64,000 nt of DNA. Origin: Brevibacillus panacihumi W25. Its GTDB lineage: Bacteria > Bacillota > Bacilli > Brevibacillales > Brevibacillaceae. Location of the stretch: contig NZ_KI629782.1 of assembly GCF_000503775.1 (NCBI RefSeq), positions 868,001 through 932,000 on the forward strand. Direction: 5' to 3'. The position numbers were made by a program, and so were the translations under genes. The notes under the pieces were generated by a model, which was given only the letters and a program-made list of their open reading frames with translations, ran no database searches and was not told where the DNA came from. This document shows positions 56,252 through 64,000 of the stretch, piece after piece; position 1 is the stretch's first letter, and every line of letters begins with the position of its first letter.

Positions 56252-56345
56252 GCTTTCTCCTCCCTTGCGGAAACTCCCTACCATCGTATGCACCTCTGGG
56301 CGTTTTGCTCCTGCTCCGCCCAGCTTTCTTGGAGGGGCATGGAAT

Positions 56346-56372
56346 AGCAAAAAACCAACCCCTAGGAGTTGG
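56346..56372 (-). terminator. Terminator of pheA
   Basis: Near-perfect AACCAACTCC/GGGGTTGGTT hairpin followed by TTTTTT on the minus strand; the pheA stop codon is in the loop. Confidence 0.88.
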
Positions 56373-57225
56373 TTTTCGGCATATAGAATGGATATGTCCC
56401 CAACTGCCTTACCTGGCAGCCGATCGCCTCGATTTCCGCAAAAGCGCCTGGGAGCAGAACTTCATCCATTTTCTGTTCAATATCAATTACAAAATAATAG
56501 CTGCCCAATGCTTTTTTCGTCGGACGCGACTCAATCCTCGAAAGGTTGATCTTTCGCCAAGCAAACGCCGCCAACACCTGGTAGAGCGCTCCCGGAAAAT
56601 CTTCTGGGAGATTGACCAGAATCGTCGTCTTCTCCCGGTCGGAGGAGGGCATGTCCAATGGCTCGCGGCCCACCAGCACAAAGCGCGTGAAGTTGTTGGA
56701 AAAGTCCTGAATCTGCTCACGGGCGAATTCCAGCGGATAGATCTCCACGTTTAGTCCGGTCCCAACAGCGGCCCACGGTTCTTCTGGATGCTCGCTTACC
56801 ATTTGTGCGGCCAATGCTGTGCTGTTTGTGTACTCAATCGCGGCTTGCGGCAGGTGCTCCCGCAAGAAGTTGTGACTTTGGGCAATTGCCTGTGGATGGG
56901 ACAAGACCCGAGTAATCGCAGACAGCGGGAGCGGTTGATCCCTTTTTGCCACGAGAAGATTTTGGGTGATCGGCAAGGCCAGCTCTCCCATGATTGGCAG
57001 GTCAACTTCATGAATCAACCAGTCCAATGTCATATTGACGCTACCTTCAATCGAGTTTTCCATTGGGACGACACCGTAGTCCGCTTGACCACGATGTACT
57101 GCGTTTAAAATTTCGATAATATTCGGGTACGGAACGAGCGAAAACGGCTGCTCCCTTGCAAAAGATCGTGCTGCTTGCTCCGTAAAAGTTCCATGCGGTC
57201 CGAGAAAGGCAAGTTTCTTCTCCAT
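56362..57225 (-). CDS. pheA: Prephenate dehydratase
   Basis: Makes phenylpyruvate from prephenate in Phe synthesis; 287 aa, monofunctional form. FLGPHGTFTEQAA at the N-terminus, ENSIEGSVNMTLD and the C-terminal ACT domain with the Phe-binding ESRPTKKALGSYYF are intact, so feedback inhibition by Phe is expected. It follows thrB by 37 bp and ends the operon. Confidence 0.96.
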   Translation of the reverse strand: MEKKLAFLGPHGTFTEQAARSFAREQPFSLVPYPNIIEILNAVHRGQADYGVVPMENSIEGSVNMTLDWLIHEVDLPIMGELALPITQNLLVAKRDQPLPLSAITRVLSHPQAIAQSHNFLREHLPQAAIEYTNSTALAAQMVSEHPEEPWAAVGTGLNVEIYPLEFAREQIQDFSNNFTRFVLVGREPLDMPSSDREKTTILVNLPEDFPGALYQVLAAFAWRKINLSRIESRPTKKALGSYYFVIDIEQKMDEVLLPGAFAEIEAIGCQVRQLGTYPFYMPKTNS

Positions 57226-57262
57226 GACGTTCTCCTATCCAGTTCGGCTTGAAGCTATCTCT

Positions 57263-58186
57263 CTATTGAACTTCTACCTGTACGCCATGTTCGTCTGGTT
57301 GCAACACCATTGTCTGATACGAAATGCCGTGCCCTCTCATCACCTGATCCACAAACGACTTCAACCGCTCACATTCCGAATCCGAAGCTGTCAAGCAAAG
57401 AATCGTCGGCCCTGCTCCACTCAGGGCAGCGCCTACTGCGCCGTTATCTGTCGCTGCGGCCAGGATCTCTTCGAGGCCAGGAACAAGCGGTGCGCGGTAC
57501 GGCTGATGCAGCCGATCCCCCATCGCTTGACCCAACAGGTCCAGCCTGCCTTGCGCCAATGCGGCCACAAGCAAGCTGCTATGACCAACATTATATATGA
57601 CATCTTGCTTGCTGTACACCTGCGGCAGTGCGTTGCGCGCTTTTTCGGTAGACAAGGCATAATCCGGAATGACAACCAATGCCCTCATTGCTGCAGGCGG
57701 TGCCAGGCAAATGTAGGGAATCGGCTGATCTTCCTTCTCCGGCATCGTAGCGACGATGATCCCGCCAAAGAAGGACGGCCCCACATTGTCGGGGTGTCCT
57801 TCCTTTTTTACTGCCATGGCAAAAAGCTGGTCTCGGGTAAACGGTTCTCCAGCCAAGTGATTGGCCGCTACCAATGCCCCTACGATCGCGGCTGCACTGC
57901 TGCCCAGACCGCGCGTCAAAGGTGCTTCGCTGGAGGCGCGGATATGCAGCTCAGGAACAGCCAAGCCAGCCTGTTGGAACAGCTCGGCCGCGATGACATA
58001 GAGCAGGTTGCTTTTGTCTGTGGGGGTGCCTTGCAGTTCCTTGCCGATGAGCTCGATTGTGGTTTGCTCGCTCACTTGCATCTCGACTACTGAATACAAT
58101 TGCAATGCCATTCCGAGGGTGTCAAATCCAGGGCCAAGATTGGCTGTGCTGGACGGAACGGTCACGCGTACACGCTTGCTGCTCAT
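57263..58186 (-). CDS. thrB: Homoserine kinase
   Basis: GHMP-family kinase phosphorylating homoserine for threonine synthesis; 307 aa. ATP loop [14 protein letters not shown] (about 87-100), N-terminal [15 protein letters not shown] and C-terminal [12 protein letters not shown] are present. ATG overlaps the thrC stop by 4 bp. Confidence 0.96.
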   Translation of the reverse strand: MSSKRVRVTVPSSTANLGPGFDTLGMALQLYSVVEMQVSEQTTIELIGKELQGTPTDKSNLLYVIAAELFQQAGLAVPELHIRASSEAPLTRGLGSSAAAIVGALVAANHLAGEPFTRDQLFAMAVKKEGHPDNVGPSFFGGIIVATMPEKEDQPIPYICLAPPAAMRALVVIPDYALSTEKARNALPQVYSKQDVIYNVGHSSLLVAALAQGRLDLLGQAMGDRLHQPYRAPLVPGLEEILAAATDNGAVGAALSGAGPTILCLTASDSECERLKSFVDQVMRGHGISYQTMVLQPDEHGVQVEVQ

Positions 58187-59265
58187 GACGACACTTCTTT
58201 CTCTTGCTGACGCACCAGATTCATGACAGCTTCATGTGTTGCCGGTACGGTGCGCGGTTCGGAGCCGACCAGCTTCAGGGCGATATTCGGGTCTTTCAAG
58301 CCGTTTCCGGTCAGCACGCATGCGATTTTGGCCCCTGCTGGCAGCTTGCCCGCCTTGTGCAGTTTGATAACCCCGGCCAATGATGCAGCAGAAGCAGGCT
58401 CGCAGAATACCCCTTCACTTTTCGCCAACAATTGATAGGCTTCCAGAATTTCCTCGTCCGTTACACTGTCGACGAGTCCATTGGATTCGCTGATGGCATT
58501 CAGAGCGCCGTCCTTGCTTGCAGGGTTGCCGATGCGGATCGCAGTCGCGATCGTCTCCGGATTCGGTACGGGCTCTCCGTGAACCAGCGGAGCCGCTCCC
58601 GCCGCCTGGAAGCCGTACATATGAGGCCGGCTTTGGGCTTTACCTGCAGCGTGATACTCTTTGAACCCTTTCCAGTAAGCCGTGATATTTCCGGCGTTGC
58701 CCACCGGAATCGCCAAGATGTCTGGAGCATCCCCGAGAGCATCTACGATTTCAAATGCAGCTGTCTTTTGTCCTTCGATACGGTACGGATTGACCGAGTT
58801 GACCAAGGTAATCGGTTCTTTTGCTGTAATTTCGCGCACGATGTTCAGGGCTTCATCAAAATTGCCGTCGATCGCAATGACTTCAGCGCCGTAAGCAATC
58901 GCCTGCGCCAGCTTGCCCAATGCAATGTTGCCGCTCGGGATCAAGACAATGCAGCGCAATCCGCAGCGTGCGGCATATGCGGCAGCAGCAGCAGAAGTGT
59001 TTCCGGTAGACGCACACATGATTGTCGTGCTGCCTTCCTCCACCGCTTTGGCTACTGCCATGACCATGCCGCGGTCTTTGAATGAACCGGTCGGGTTCAA
59101 GCCTTCGTATTTGACGTACAGTTCCACACCCAATTGTTTGGATAGATTGGCTGCGTGAATGAGCGGCGTAGTACCCTCATGCAAGCTTACTAACGGTGTT
59201 TTTTCGGTGACCGGGAGAAATTCCCGGTAGCGGGCGATGATGCCGGATTGACGATCTGTACTCAT
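58183..59265 (-). CDS. thrC: Threonine synthase
   Basis: PLP enzyme forming threonine from phosphohomoserine, 360 aa, the short (Bacillus) type. PLP lysine lies in [10 protein letters not shown] (about 57-66) with [12 protein letters not shown] and [12 protein letters not shown] downstream. Its ATG overlaps the hom stop by 4 bp, giving a coupled hom-thrC-thrB set. Confidence 0.96.
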   Translation of the reverse strand: MSTDRQSGIIARYREFLPVTEKTPLVSLHEGTTPLIHAANLSKQLGVELYVKYEGLNPTGSFKDRGMVMAVAKAVEEGSTTIMCASTGNTSAAAAAYAARCGLRCIVLIPSGNIALGKLAQAIAYGAEVIAIDGNFDEALNIVREITAKEPITLVNSVNPYRIEGQKTAAFEIVDALGDAPDILAIPVGNAGNITAYWKGFKEYHAAGKAQSRPHMYGFQAAGAAPLVHGEPVPNPETIATAIRIGNPASKDGALNAISESNGLVDSVTDEEILEAYQLLAKSEGVFCEPASAASLAGVIKLHKAGKLPAGAKIACVLTGNGLKDPNIALKLVGSEPRTVPATHEAVMNLVRQQEKEVSS

Positions 59266-60566
59266 TGTTGGTCTCCACCTTCCACACGGTAGCAGCTTTT
59301 TACTTCCGTAATAATCTCCATTTCCTCCATATCCACAATGACATTGCTCATGTCGCTCTTGGAGGAGAGATGGGTAATCATGATGATCTCTGCTTGCGCG
59401 CCGTTGTTGTACGGCTGTTGGATGACTTGCTCCAGCGAAATGTTTTTGTCCGCCAGCATCTGGGTAATTTTCGCCAGCACGCCGCGCTTGTCAGCTACGA
59501 CGATGCGCAAGAAGTATTTGGACAGCTTCTGGCTGTCGTCTTTCAGAATTTTCTCTTTGTATGGAGCGACCATGCCGCGGCCGTTGACGCCCATTTTCAT
59601 ATTTTTCACGACAGTCACCAGATCGGATACGACTGCGGTAGCGGTTGGCATCTCACCTGCGCCTGGACCGTAGAACATGGTCTCTCCGACGGCTTCCCCG
59701 TGCACGTAAACGGCATTGAACACTCCATTGACAGAAGCGAGTGGATGAGACTTCGGCACCATAGTCGGCTGCACGCTTACCTCTACCGCTTCGCCATCGC
59801 GGCGGGCCAGTCCCAGAAGCTTTACTTCGTAGCCCAATTGCTTGCCGTAGGCGATATCTTCCCGGCTTACCGCACTAATTCCTTTGACATCGACATCTTC
59901 CAGCTTCATCGGTACACGGAAGCCGAGCGTTGCCAGAATCGCCATTTTGCGAGCGGCATCGAATCCTTCCACGTCAGAGGTCGGGTCCGCCTCCGCATAG
60001 CCCAGTGCTTGCGCTTCTTTCAGCACCTCTGCGTAATCCGCGCCTTCCTGGCTCATTTTGGTCAAAATGTAGTTCGTTGTTCCGTTGACGATCCCCATCA
60101 TCTTGGTGATGCGGTCAGATGAGAAGCCCTCGACCAGAGCACGCAGGATTGGTATACCGCCTGCCACGCTCGCTTCGTAGAAGACGTCACAGCCTTCTTC
60201 CTGCGCCTTGTTCAAAATCTCTGCGCCGTGCAGCGCCATCAGGTCCTTGTTGGCAGTCACGACGTGCTTGCCGCGCTCCAGGGCCCCCAGGATGTACTCT
60301 TTTGCTGGCGAGATGCCGCCAATCACTTCAACAATCACATCTATGTCTGGATCTTCCAGCAATTCAGCCGGATCGGTTGTCAGCTTGTTTTCCATGGAAC
60401 GGATGTGGCGAGCTTTTTCTGCGTCCTGCACCAGCACCTTTTTGATCTCGATGCCAAGCCCTGTCTGTTTTTGCAAATCCTCCTGATGTGCCGAGATGAT
60501 GCGCACGACACCAGTCCCTACTGTTCCGAAGCCCATCAATCCTACTTTTACAACCTGCTTCTCCAT
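59262..60566 (-). CDS. hom: Homoserine dehydrogenase
   Basis: NAD(P)H-dependent reduction of aspartate semialdehyde to homoserine, 434 aa. [10 protein letters not shown] nucleotide loop (about 12-21), substrate region NGTTNYIL and [16 protein letters not shown], and a C-terminal ACT domain for feedback control. ATG 60566 follows GGAGG; the upstream ATG in the open frame precedes that site. It lies 20 bp after pheB. Confidence 0.96.
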   Translation of the reverse strand: MEKQVVKVGLMGFGTVGTGVVRIISAHQEDLQKQTGLGIEIKKVLVQDAEKARHIRSMENKLTTDPAELLEDPDIDVIVEVIGGISPAKEYILGALERGKHVVTANKDLMALHGAEILNKAQEEGCDVFYEASVAGGIPILRALVEGFSSDRITKMMGIVNGTTNYILTKMSQEGADYAEVLKEAQALGYAEADPTSDVEGFDAARKMAILATLGFRVPMKLEDVDVKGISAVSREDIAYGKQLGYEVKLLGLARRDGEAVEVSVQPTMVPKSHPLASVNGVFNAVYVHGEAVGETMFYGPGAGEMPTATAVVSDLVTVVKNMKMGVNGRGMVAPYKEKILKDDSQKLSKYFLRIVVADKRGVLAKITQMLADKNISLEQVIQQPYNNGAQAEIIMITHLSSKSDMSNVIVDMEEMEIITEVKSCYRVEGGDQQ

Positions 60567-60586
60567 CTCTCTTCCTCCCATCCATT

Positions 60587-61030
60587 CTACCCTCTACCGA
60601 CGATCATCGCCTTGCGCACGCCGGGTATTAATTGCAGACCATCCAAAAACTCCGTACTTGATACACGCAAATGCGCCATATCAACCGACATCGAGACATT
60701 GGCGATCCCTTGCAAAGGAATCGTCTGATTGATCGAAAGCACATTCCCGCCCTGATCCGCTACATACGTCAGGACTCTGGACAAATAGCCTGACAAGTGA
60801 TCCAGCGAAAAGGTAATCGTCATGATCTTTTCGCTCATCATGGCATTAAAGGGAAAAATGCCGTCCTTGTACTTGTAAAAGGCGCTTCTGCTGAGTCCTA
60901 CGCGTTCTACCGCGTCGTTGACCGTGTCCACTTCGCCGGATTCCAGCATTTTTTTCGCTTCAATGGTTTTGGCGATTGACTCCGGCAGAATGTCAGATCG
61001 TATCAGATAGAATTTTTCTTCCCGTTTCAC
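60587..61030 (-). CDS. pheB: ACT-domain protein PheB
   Basis: 147 aa from GTG 61030 (GGAGG site 9 bases upstream), the same length as B. subtilis PheB. An N-terminal helix-turn-helix-like part (ESGEVDTVNDAVERVGLSRSAFYKYKDGI) is followed by an ACT domain. Despite its name it is not chorismate mutase in sequence; a regulatory role by amino acid sensing is likely. It is the first gene of pheB-hom-thrC-thrB-pheA, linking Thr and Phe synthesis. In B. subtilis pheB-pheA lies next to obg. Confidence 0.9.
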   Translation of the reverse strand: MKREEKFYLIRSDILPESIAKTIEAKKMLESGEVDTVNDAVERVGLSRSAFYKYKDGIFPFNAMMSEKIMTITFSLDHLSGYLSRVLTYVADQGGNVLSINQTIPLQGIANVSMSVDMAHLRVSSTEFLDGLQLIPGVRKAMIVGRG

Positions 61031-61075
61031 TCGATGTGTCCTCCTGAGAAAAACAGTTGTTTCTTCATAGAGGAC

Positions 61076-61104
61076 ATTATAACGGATCGTTCTCCGCCTG
61101 ACAA
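61076..61104 (-). promoter_or_regulatory. Sigma-A promoter of the pheB-hom-thrCB-pheA operon
   Basis: TTGTCA (61099-61104) and TATAAT (61076-61081) with a 17-bp spacer on the minus strand, about 45 bp before pheB. Confidence 0.8.
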
Positions 61105-61216
61105 TCCTTGTCGACGTTTTTTTCATAATTGGGCTATCTTGTTCAGTTCGCGTTTACATGAGTAGATGGTTCTTCGCGCAGAATAGAAAGCGAGTAATGC
61201 GAGGAGGTGATCATGA

Positions 61217-61369
61217 ATGGCTGGAAGAGGAAAGACGGATAAATCGGAGCGACGCAACAATCATCCCGCTGCCAAGCCGAGTCATCTGGACCAGTTCGGG
61301 GATGAAATGAAAGGGAAAAAAATGGCCCAATCTCCACATGTAATCGAGGATCCAAGCGGCAATGGCTAG
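61217..61369 (+). CDS. 50-aa hydrophilic protein, unknown
   Basis: ATG 61217 is nine bases after a perfect GGAGGTGATC site; an ATG four bases earlier gives only nine codons. The product (MAGRGKTDKSERRNNHPAAK...) has no hydrophobic segment and is rich in K, G, D, H and P. Its DKSERRNNHPA segment resembles KRSERGRNHPS in the 57-aa gene at 18653. Followed directly by a strong terminator, so it is its own unit. It could be a small spore protein; no family recognised. Confidence 0.62.
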   Translation: MAGRGKTDKSERRNNHPAAKPSHLDQFGDEMKGKKMAQSPHVIEDPSGNG

Positions 61370-61377
61370 TCAAATGG

Positions 61378-61410
61378 AAAAAACCCGGGAGACCGTTTCC
61401 CGGGTTTTGT
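61378..61410. terminator. Bidirectional terminator between the 50-aa gene and ndh
   Basis: AAACCCGGGA/TCCCGGGTTT stem, T-tails on both strands. Confidence 0.88.
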
Positions 61411-61419
61411 GTTTCCAGA

Positions 61420-62598
61420 TTAATAAGCGATTGAAAACAGGCCATTGATGTGTGCCAGGTAGCGCACGTTGCTGGCTTCTTTCATAAAGGAGGCAGGAGC
61501 ACCTTTCAGCTTGATTTGGCTCGCTCCGATGGTGCCGATCGCATCCTTGCGTCCCAGACTTCCCAGCGTACCAGAGAAAACTGGTGTGAAGACTTGCATC
61601 TTTGATCCTTTGAAGGAAGCGAAGAGATTGTGTCCGACCACTTCTCCCATTTGCCATGCCAATTGGGCAGTTGGAGGATATGGACGTCCTTCTGGTCCCA
61701 TAACCACGGCGCTGTCCCCTGCAAGGAATACTTCTGGGTGGGATGTGGATTGCAAGAATTCATTTACCGTAGCGCGCCCGCGATTTACTTCCAGACCGCT
61801 GTTGGCTACGACGCTGTTTCCTTGAACTCCGCCTGTCCATACCATTGTTTTCGTTTCAATGCTGCTGCCGTCCTTCAAAAGGACAGTTGTTTCTTTCATC
61901 TCGGTAACAGCCACGCCTGTCAGGAATTGAACCCCGCGTTTTTCCAGACTTGTTTTCGCGCGTTCTACCAGCTCTGGAGCAAATCCGGCTAGAATAGAAG
62001 GACCCGCTTCTACGCAGTAGAGGCTGATGTCGCTGTAATCTACGCCGTTTTTCTCGCAAAGACCTGGCAGCATGTCCGCGAATTCTCCGACAAGCTCGAT
62101 CCCTGTCAGACCGCCGCCGCCGACAACAAAGGTCGCGTCTGCTTTGTTCTTGCTTTGGCTGTATGCCGCGATGCGTTCTTCTACATGTGCACGCAGCTTG
62201 TTGGCTTCATCCACAGATTTGAGTGTAAAGCTGTATTCCTGCAGACCTGGAATACCGAAAAATGCCGTTTCACTGCCCAAAGCCACGACAAGCGCATCGT
62301 ATTTCAACGTCTCGCCGCTAGCTAATGTTACGCGTTTGGAATCCAGACCGATGTTTTCTACGGTATCGATCATCAGGTTGACATCTTTGCCGCGCAGCAA
62401 TTTTTCCAGTGGCAGGGCGACAGCCTTTTCAGCCAGGTTGCCTGCTGCCAAACGGTGCAATTCCGTGATGATTTGGTGGGATGGAAAACGGTTTACTACA
62501 GTGATCTCAGCTTCCTCTGCCGTCATATATTTACGGGCAGTCAATGCGCTGAGCAACCCGCCGTAACCGCCGCCTAGAATAACTATATGCTTCGCCAT
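61420..62598 (-). CDS. ndh: Type II NADH dehydrogenase
   Basis: Single-subunit, non-pumping NADH:menaquinone oxidoreductase, 392 aa. FAD loop GGGYGGLLSA (about 9-18), NAD loop VVGGGLTGIELVGEF, and AGDSAVVMG near the C-terminus. An amphipathic C-terminal end should attach it to the membrane. It follows a DUF1641 gene by 35 bp, the same pair as B. subtilis yjlC-ndh, which is repressed by Rex; a Rex-like site lies upstream of the pair. Confidence 0.92.
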   Translation of the reverse strand: MAKHIVILGGGYGGLLSALTARKYMTAEEAEITVVNRFPSHQIITELHRLAAGNLAEKAVALPLEKLLRGKDVNLMIDTVENIGLDSKRVTLASGETLKYDALVVALGSETAFFGIPGLQEYSFTLKSVDEANKLRAHVEERIAAYSQSKNKADATFVVGGGGLTGIELVGEFADMLPGLCEKNGVDYSDISLYCVEAGPSILAGFAPELVERAKTSLEKRGVQFLTGVAVTEMKETTVLLKDGSSIETKTMVWTGGVQGNSVVANSGLEVNRGRATVNEFLQSTSHPEVFLAGDSAVVMGPEGRPYPPTAQLAWQMGEVVGHNLFASFKGSKMQVFTPVFSGTLGSLGRKDAIGTIGASQIKLKGAPASFMKEASNVRYLAHINGLFSIAY

Positions 62599-62633
62599 TG
62601 CTCAATCCTCCGTCCGTCTCTTCAATCTAAGTA

Positions 62634-63080
62634 CTACTTCTGTTGTTGCTGGCGTTCCGCCGTTACTTCCAAGAATGCTTGGGCAAAACGCAAAGCCTTC
62701 TGCACTTGCGGGTCCTTGAGCATTTTCAAAAGCCCGAACAGCCCAACGGTTGTCGAGGTCTCGGCCTGCGAACGATCGCTTGCTTCAATCGCTGCCTGGG
62801 CAATCCCTTTCGCCTTGTCTTGAATGGGCTTCACGAACTCCTCCATGCCACCCTTCAAATCGTTGATCAGAACGTGGTCATTGGCAACCGTTTGCACCAA
62901 ATCATAGGTTTTCGTCAGAACCGTCGTCATCTCGGCCAATTTCGGCAGATTTTCTACCAAAACGTTCAAGGACTGTTGAATTTCCGGTTTCATCAGTTGA
63001 TCCAGTACATCAGGTTGTTGGGAAGCTACTGCAGAAGTGCTCGCCACCTCTTCAGCGGCTTGTTGAGTAGTTTGTGACAT
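62634..63080 (-). CDS. DUF1641 protein (YjlC-like)
   Basis: 148 aa, helical, no membrane segment; residues about 85-130 (GMEEFVKPIQDKAKGIAQAA... GLFGLLKMLKDPQVQKAL) are the DUF1641 core. ATG 63080 follows GGAGG at 10-11 bases; the open frame upstream runs through the promoter and Rex-like site and is rejected. Exact role unknown; always next to ndh or formate dehydrogenase-like genes in Bacillales. Confidence 0.85.
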   Translation of the reverse strand: MSQTTQQAAEEVASTSAVASQQPDVLDQLMKPEIQQSLNVLVENLPKLAEMTTVLTKTYDLVQTVANDHVLINDLKGGMEEFVKPIQDKAKGIAQAAIEASDRSQAETSTTVGLFGLLKMLKDPQVQKALRFAQAFLEVTAERQQQQK

Positions 63081-63129
63081 AGGAAAACGTCCTCCTTTGC
63101 ATTGGAATAGAGGCCTTAGCGCGCTTCTT

Positions 63130-63147
63130 TTGTAATTTTTTTCACAA
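63130..63147. promoter_or_regulatory. Putative Rex operator of yjlC-ndh
   Basis: TTGTAATTTTTTTCACAA matches the Bacillus Rex consensus TTGTGAAATATTTCACAA at 14 of 18 positions. It lies 50 bp upstream of the DUF1641 start and downstream of the promoter. Confidence 0.65.
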
Positions 63148-63197
63148 AGTACCGGAAAAAAAACGAGCAGGCACGATTCAGTACTCTCTACACCTAT

Positions 63198-63226
63198 ACT
63201 ATATACCTTATTCACTATAACTTCAA
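63198..63226 (-). promoter_or_regulatory. Promoter of yjlC-ndh
   Basis: TTGAAG (63221-63226) and TATAGT (63198-63203) with a 17-bp spacer on the minus strand, just downstream of the PilZ-gene terminator. Confidence 0.65.
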
Positions 63227-63230
63227 AGGT

Positions 63231-63260
63231 AAAAACCGCTTCGTCAAGAAGAAGCGGTTT
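63231..63260 (-). terminator. Terminator of the PilZ-like gene
   Basis: AAACCGCTT/AAGCGGTTT stem with TTTTT tail on the minus strand; overlaps the gene's last codons. Confidence 0.85.
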
Positions 63261-63909
63261 CTTGCAGCATTTTATAGTATTTCTTGATCCATTCATGATT
63301 TTGCTTGCTAATATCTGTAAATATCAGCTCGATCAGCGCTTTCGAGTCCTCAAAGTTTTTTTCCACCACTTTTCCCATTCCTACAATTTCCTGCTTGAAA
63401 TGCGGAATTGAAAAAGATAAATTGACGAAATCGCCTTTGGCTACATATCCATCTGTCCCGATCACCAGACGGGTCGGAGAAAATTTCAACAGGACACCCT
63501 CTCCTCTTTCCTCGCTGGGCCTTGCCCCCATCACTTTGTAAGGAACCTGGATGATAAAATCGGGCGCTATGGGTTCTTGGCGTCCTCTGAGCGCAATCTC
63601 GACACTGACACTTAAGGGGATTAGGCCAAGCAGCTTAATCGGCCATACGGTTTGTTCCTGCACAACCTCCATCTCTACTGTGTGAACACTGGCATCATTC
63701 TCCCAGCGTACACGTACGTGAGAGCCCAAGATCTGCAGATTTTCCGTGGTATTCGCTTCATAGCTGACGACGAGATAGCCTGCTTTGGCATGCTCGACGA
63801 TGATCGGTATCGGAGCTTGCCCCTGCTTGGAGATCTGCATCTGCAACATACCGCCGCGTTGAAGCTTGCTATCGTTCAGAAAAGGTTGGAGGGTAGGAAT
63901 ATCTGCCAT
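63244..63909 (-). CDS. YcgR/PilZ-like protein lacking the c-di-GMP signature
   Basis: 221 aa in two beta-rich halves: an YcgR-N-like domain (about 10-100) and a PilZ-like domain (about 115-215). In PilZ proteins the N-terminal RxxxR and (D/N)xSxxG motifs bind c-di-GMP. Here the corresponding stretches read QVPYKVMG and FSPTRLVIGT, so binding residues look lost. It starts 8 bp after obg and ends in its own terminator. It may be a structural or motility-related protein that no longer binds c-di-GMP, but the PilZ assignment itself is moderate. Confidence 0.65.
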   Translation of the reverse strand: MADIPTLQPFLNDSKLQRGGMLQMQISKQGQAPIPIIVEHAKAGYLVVSYEANTTENLQILGSHVRVRWENDASVHTVEMEVVQEQTVWPIKLLGLIPLSVSVEIALRGRQEPIAPDFIIQVPYKVMGARPSEERGEGVLLKFSPTRLVIGTDGYVAKGDFVNLSFSIPHFKQEIVGMGKVVEKNFEDSKALIELIFTDISKQNHEWIKKYYKMLQETASS

Positions 63910-63917
63910 GGTCTAGG

Positions 63918-64000
63918 TCACTCCACAAAATCAAACTCTAGTTTCCCGATGCGGACCGTATCCCCATCTTTTGCTCCGTGCTTGCGCAATGCGTCATCCA
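63918..64000 (-). CDS. obg: GTPase Obg, 3' end only
   Basis: The last 27 codons read DDALRKHGAKDGDTVRIG...EFDFVE, matching the OCT domain end of Obg/CgtA ribosome-assembly GTPases. The rest lies beyond the window edge. Position before pheB-pheA fits the B. subtilis obg-pheB-pheA order. Confidence 0.85.
   Translation of the reverse strand, partial: DDALRKHGAKDGDTVRIGKLEFDFVE

Overview
The window is ordinary chromosomal DNA from a low-to-mid-GC, endospore-forming member of the Bacillales. Protein sequences and gene content suggest Brevibacillus or a close Paenibacillaceae relative; this is inferred from memory of gene order and protein families, with no database search. Most genes lie on the minus strand. 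There are no rRNA or tRNA genes, prophage, intact insertion sequences or CRISPR arrays. Spore genes (spoVB, bofC, a SafA-like coat protein with a CotS-like partner) show that it is a spore former.

Layout. 1-5.0 kb: the end of a class B penicillin-binding protein, then udk, trmR, mltG and a TVP38/DedA-type membrane protein. 5.1-5.3 kb: a 205-bp foldback repeat without a gene. 5.4-10.6 kb: yrzB, ruvX, reoM, alaS behind an alanine T-box, and an AI-2E-type permease. 10.7-11.7 kb: a yybP-ykoY manganese riboswitch and its TerC-family gene. 11.8-20.99 kb: three small genes, recD2, a chemoreceptor, iscS, cymR, a tiny plus-strand gene, rarA and tcdA. 21.0-21.3 kb: a structured intergenic region. 21.3-26.6 kb: aspS and hisS behind a T-box, hemZ and a 57-codon gene. 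26.8-35.1 kb: a five-SH3b cell-wall amidase, a short dehydrogenase, dtd, relA, apt, recJ. 35.3-41.8 kb: separate secF and secD, comN, spoVB, a DUF421 protein, corA and yrzE. 41.9-49.5 kb: yajC, tgt, queA, a SpoIID/LytB protein, a DUF2905 protein, ruvB, ruvA, ruvC and a small gene. 49.6-56.3 kb: an unknown exported protein, bofC, an exported nucleotidase, and the CotS-like/SafA-like pair. 56.4-61.1 kb: the pheB-hom-thrC-thrB-pheA operon. 61.2-64 kb: a second tiny plus-strand gene, ndh with a DUF1641 partner behind a putative Rex operator, a PilZ-like protein and the last codons of obg.

The genes fall into a few themes: tRNA charging and modification (alaS, aspS, hisS, dtd, tcdA, trmR, tgt, queA, iscS), DNA repair and recombination (ruvABC, recJ, recD2, rarA), cell wall and spore envelope (PBP, mltG, reoM, amidase, spoVB, safA), protein export (secD, secF, yajC), stringent response and salvage (relA, apt, udk), and Thr/Phe synthesis. 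RNA-level control is prominent: two T-boxes, one metal riboswitch, and many intrinsic terminators shared by convergent genes.

I did not find a convincing new multi-gene system. The best leads are the foldback element, the structured aspS-tcdA spacer, a duplicated attenuator in the manganese riboswitch leader, two tiny related-looking hydrophilic proteins, and an exported protein with an HGMPHG...GHFCIHF signature.
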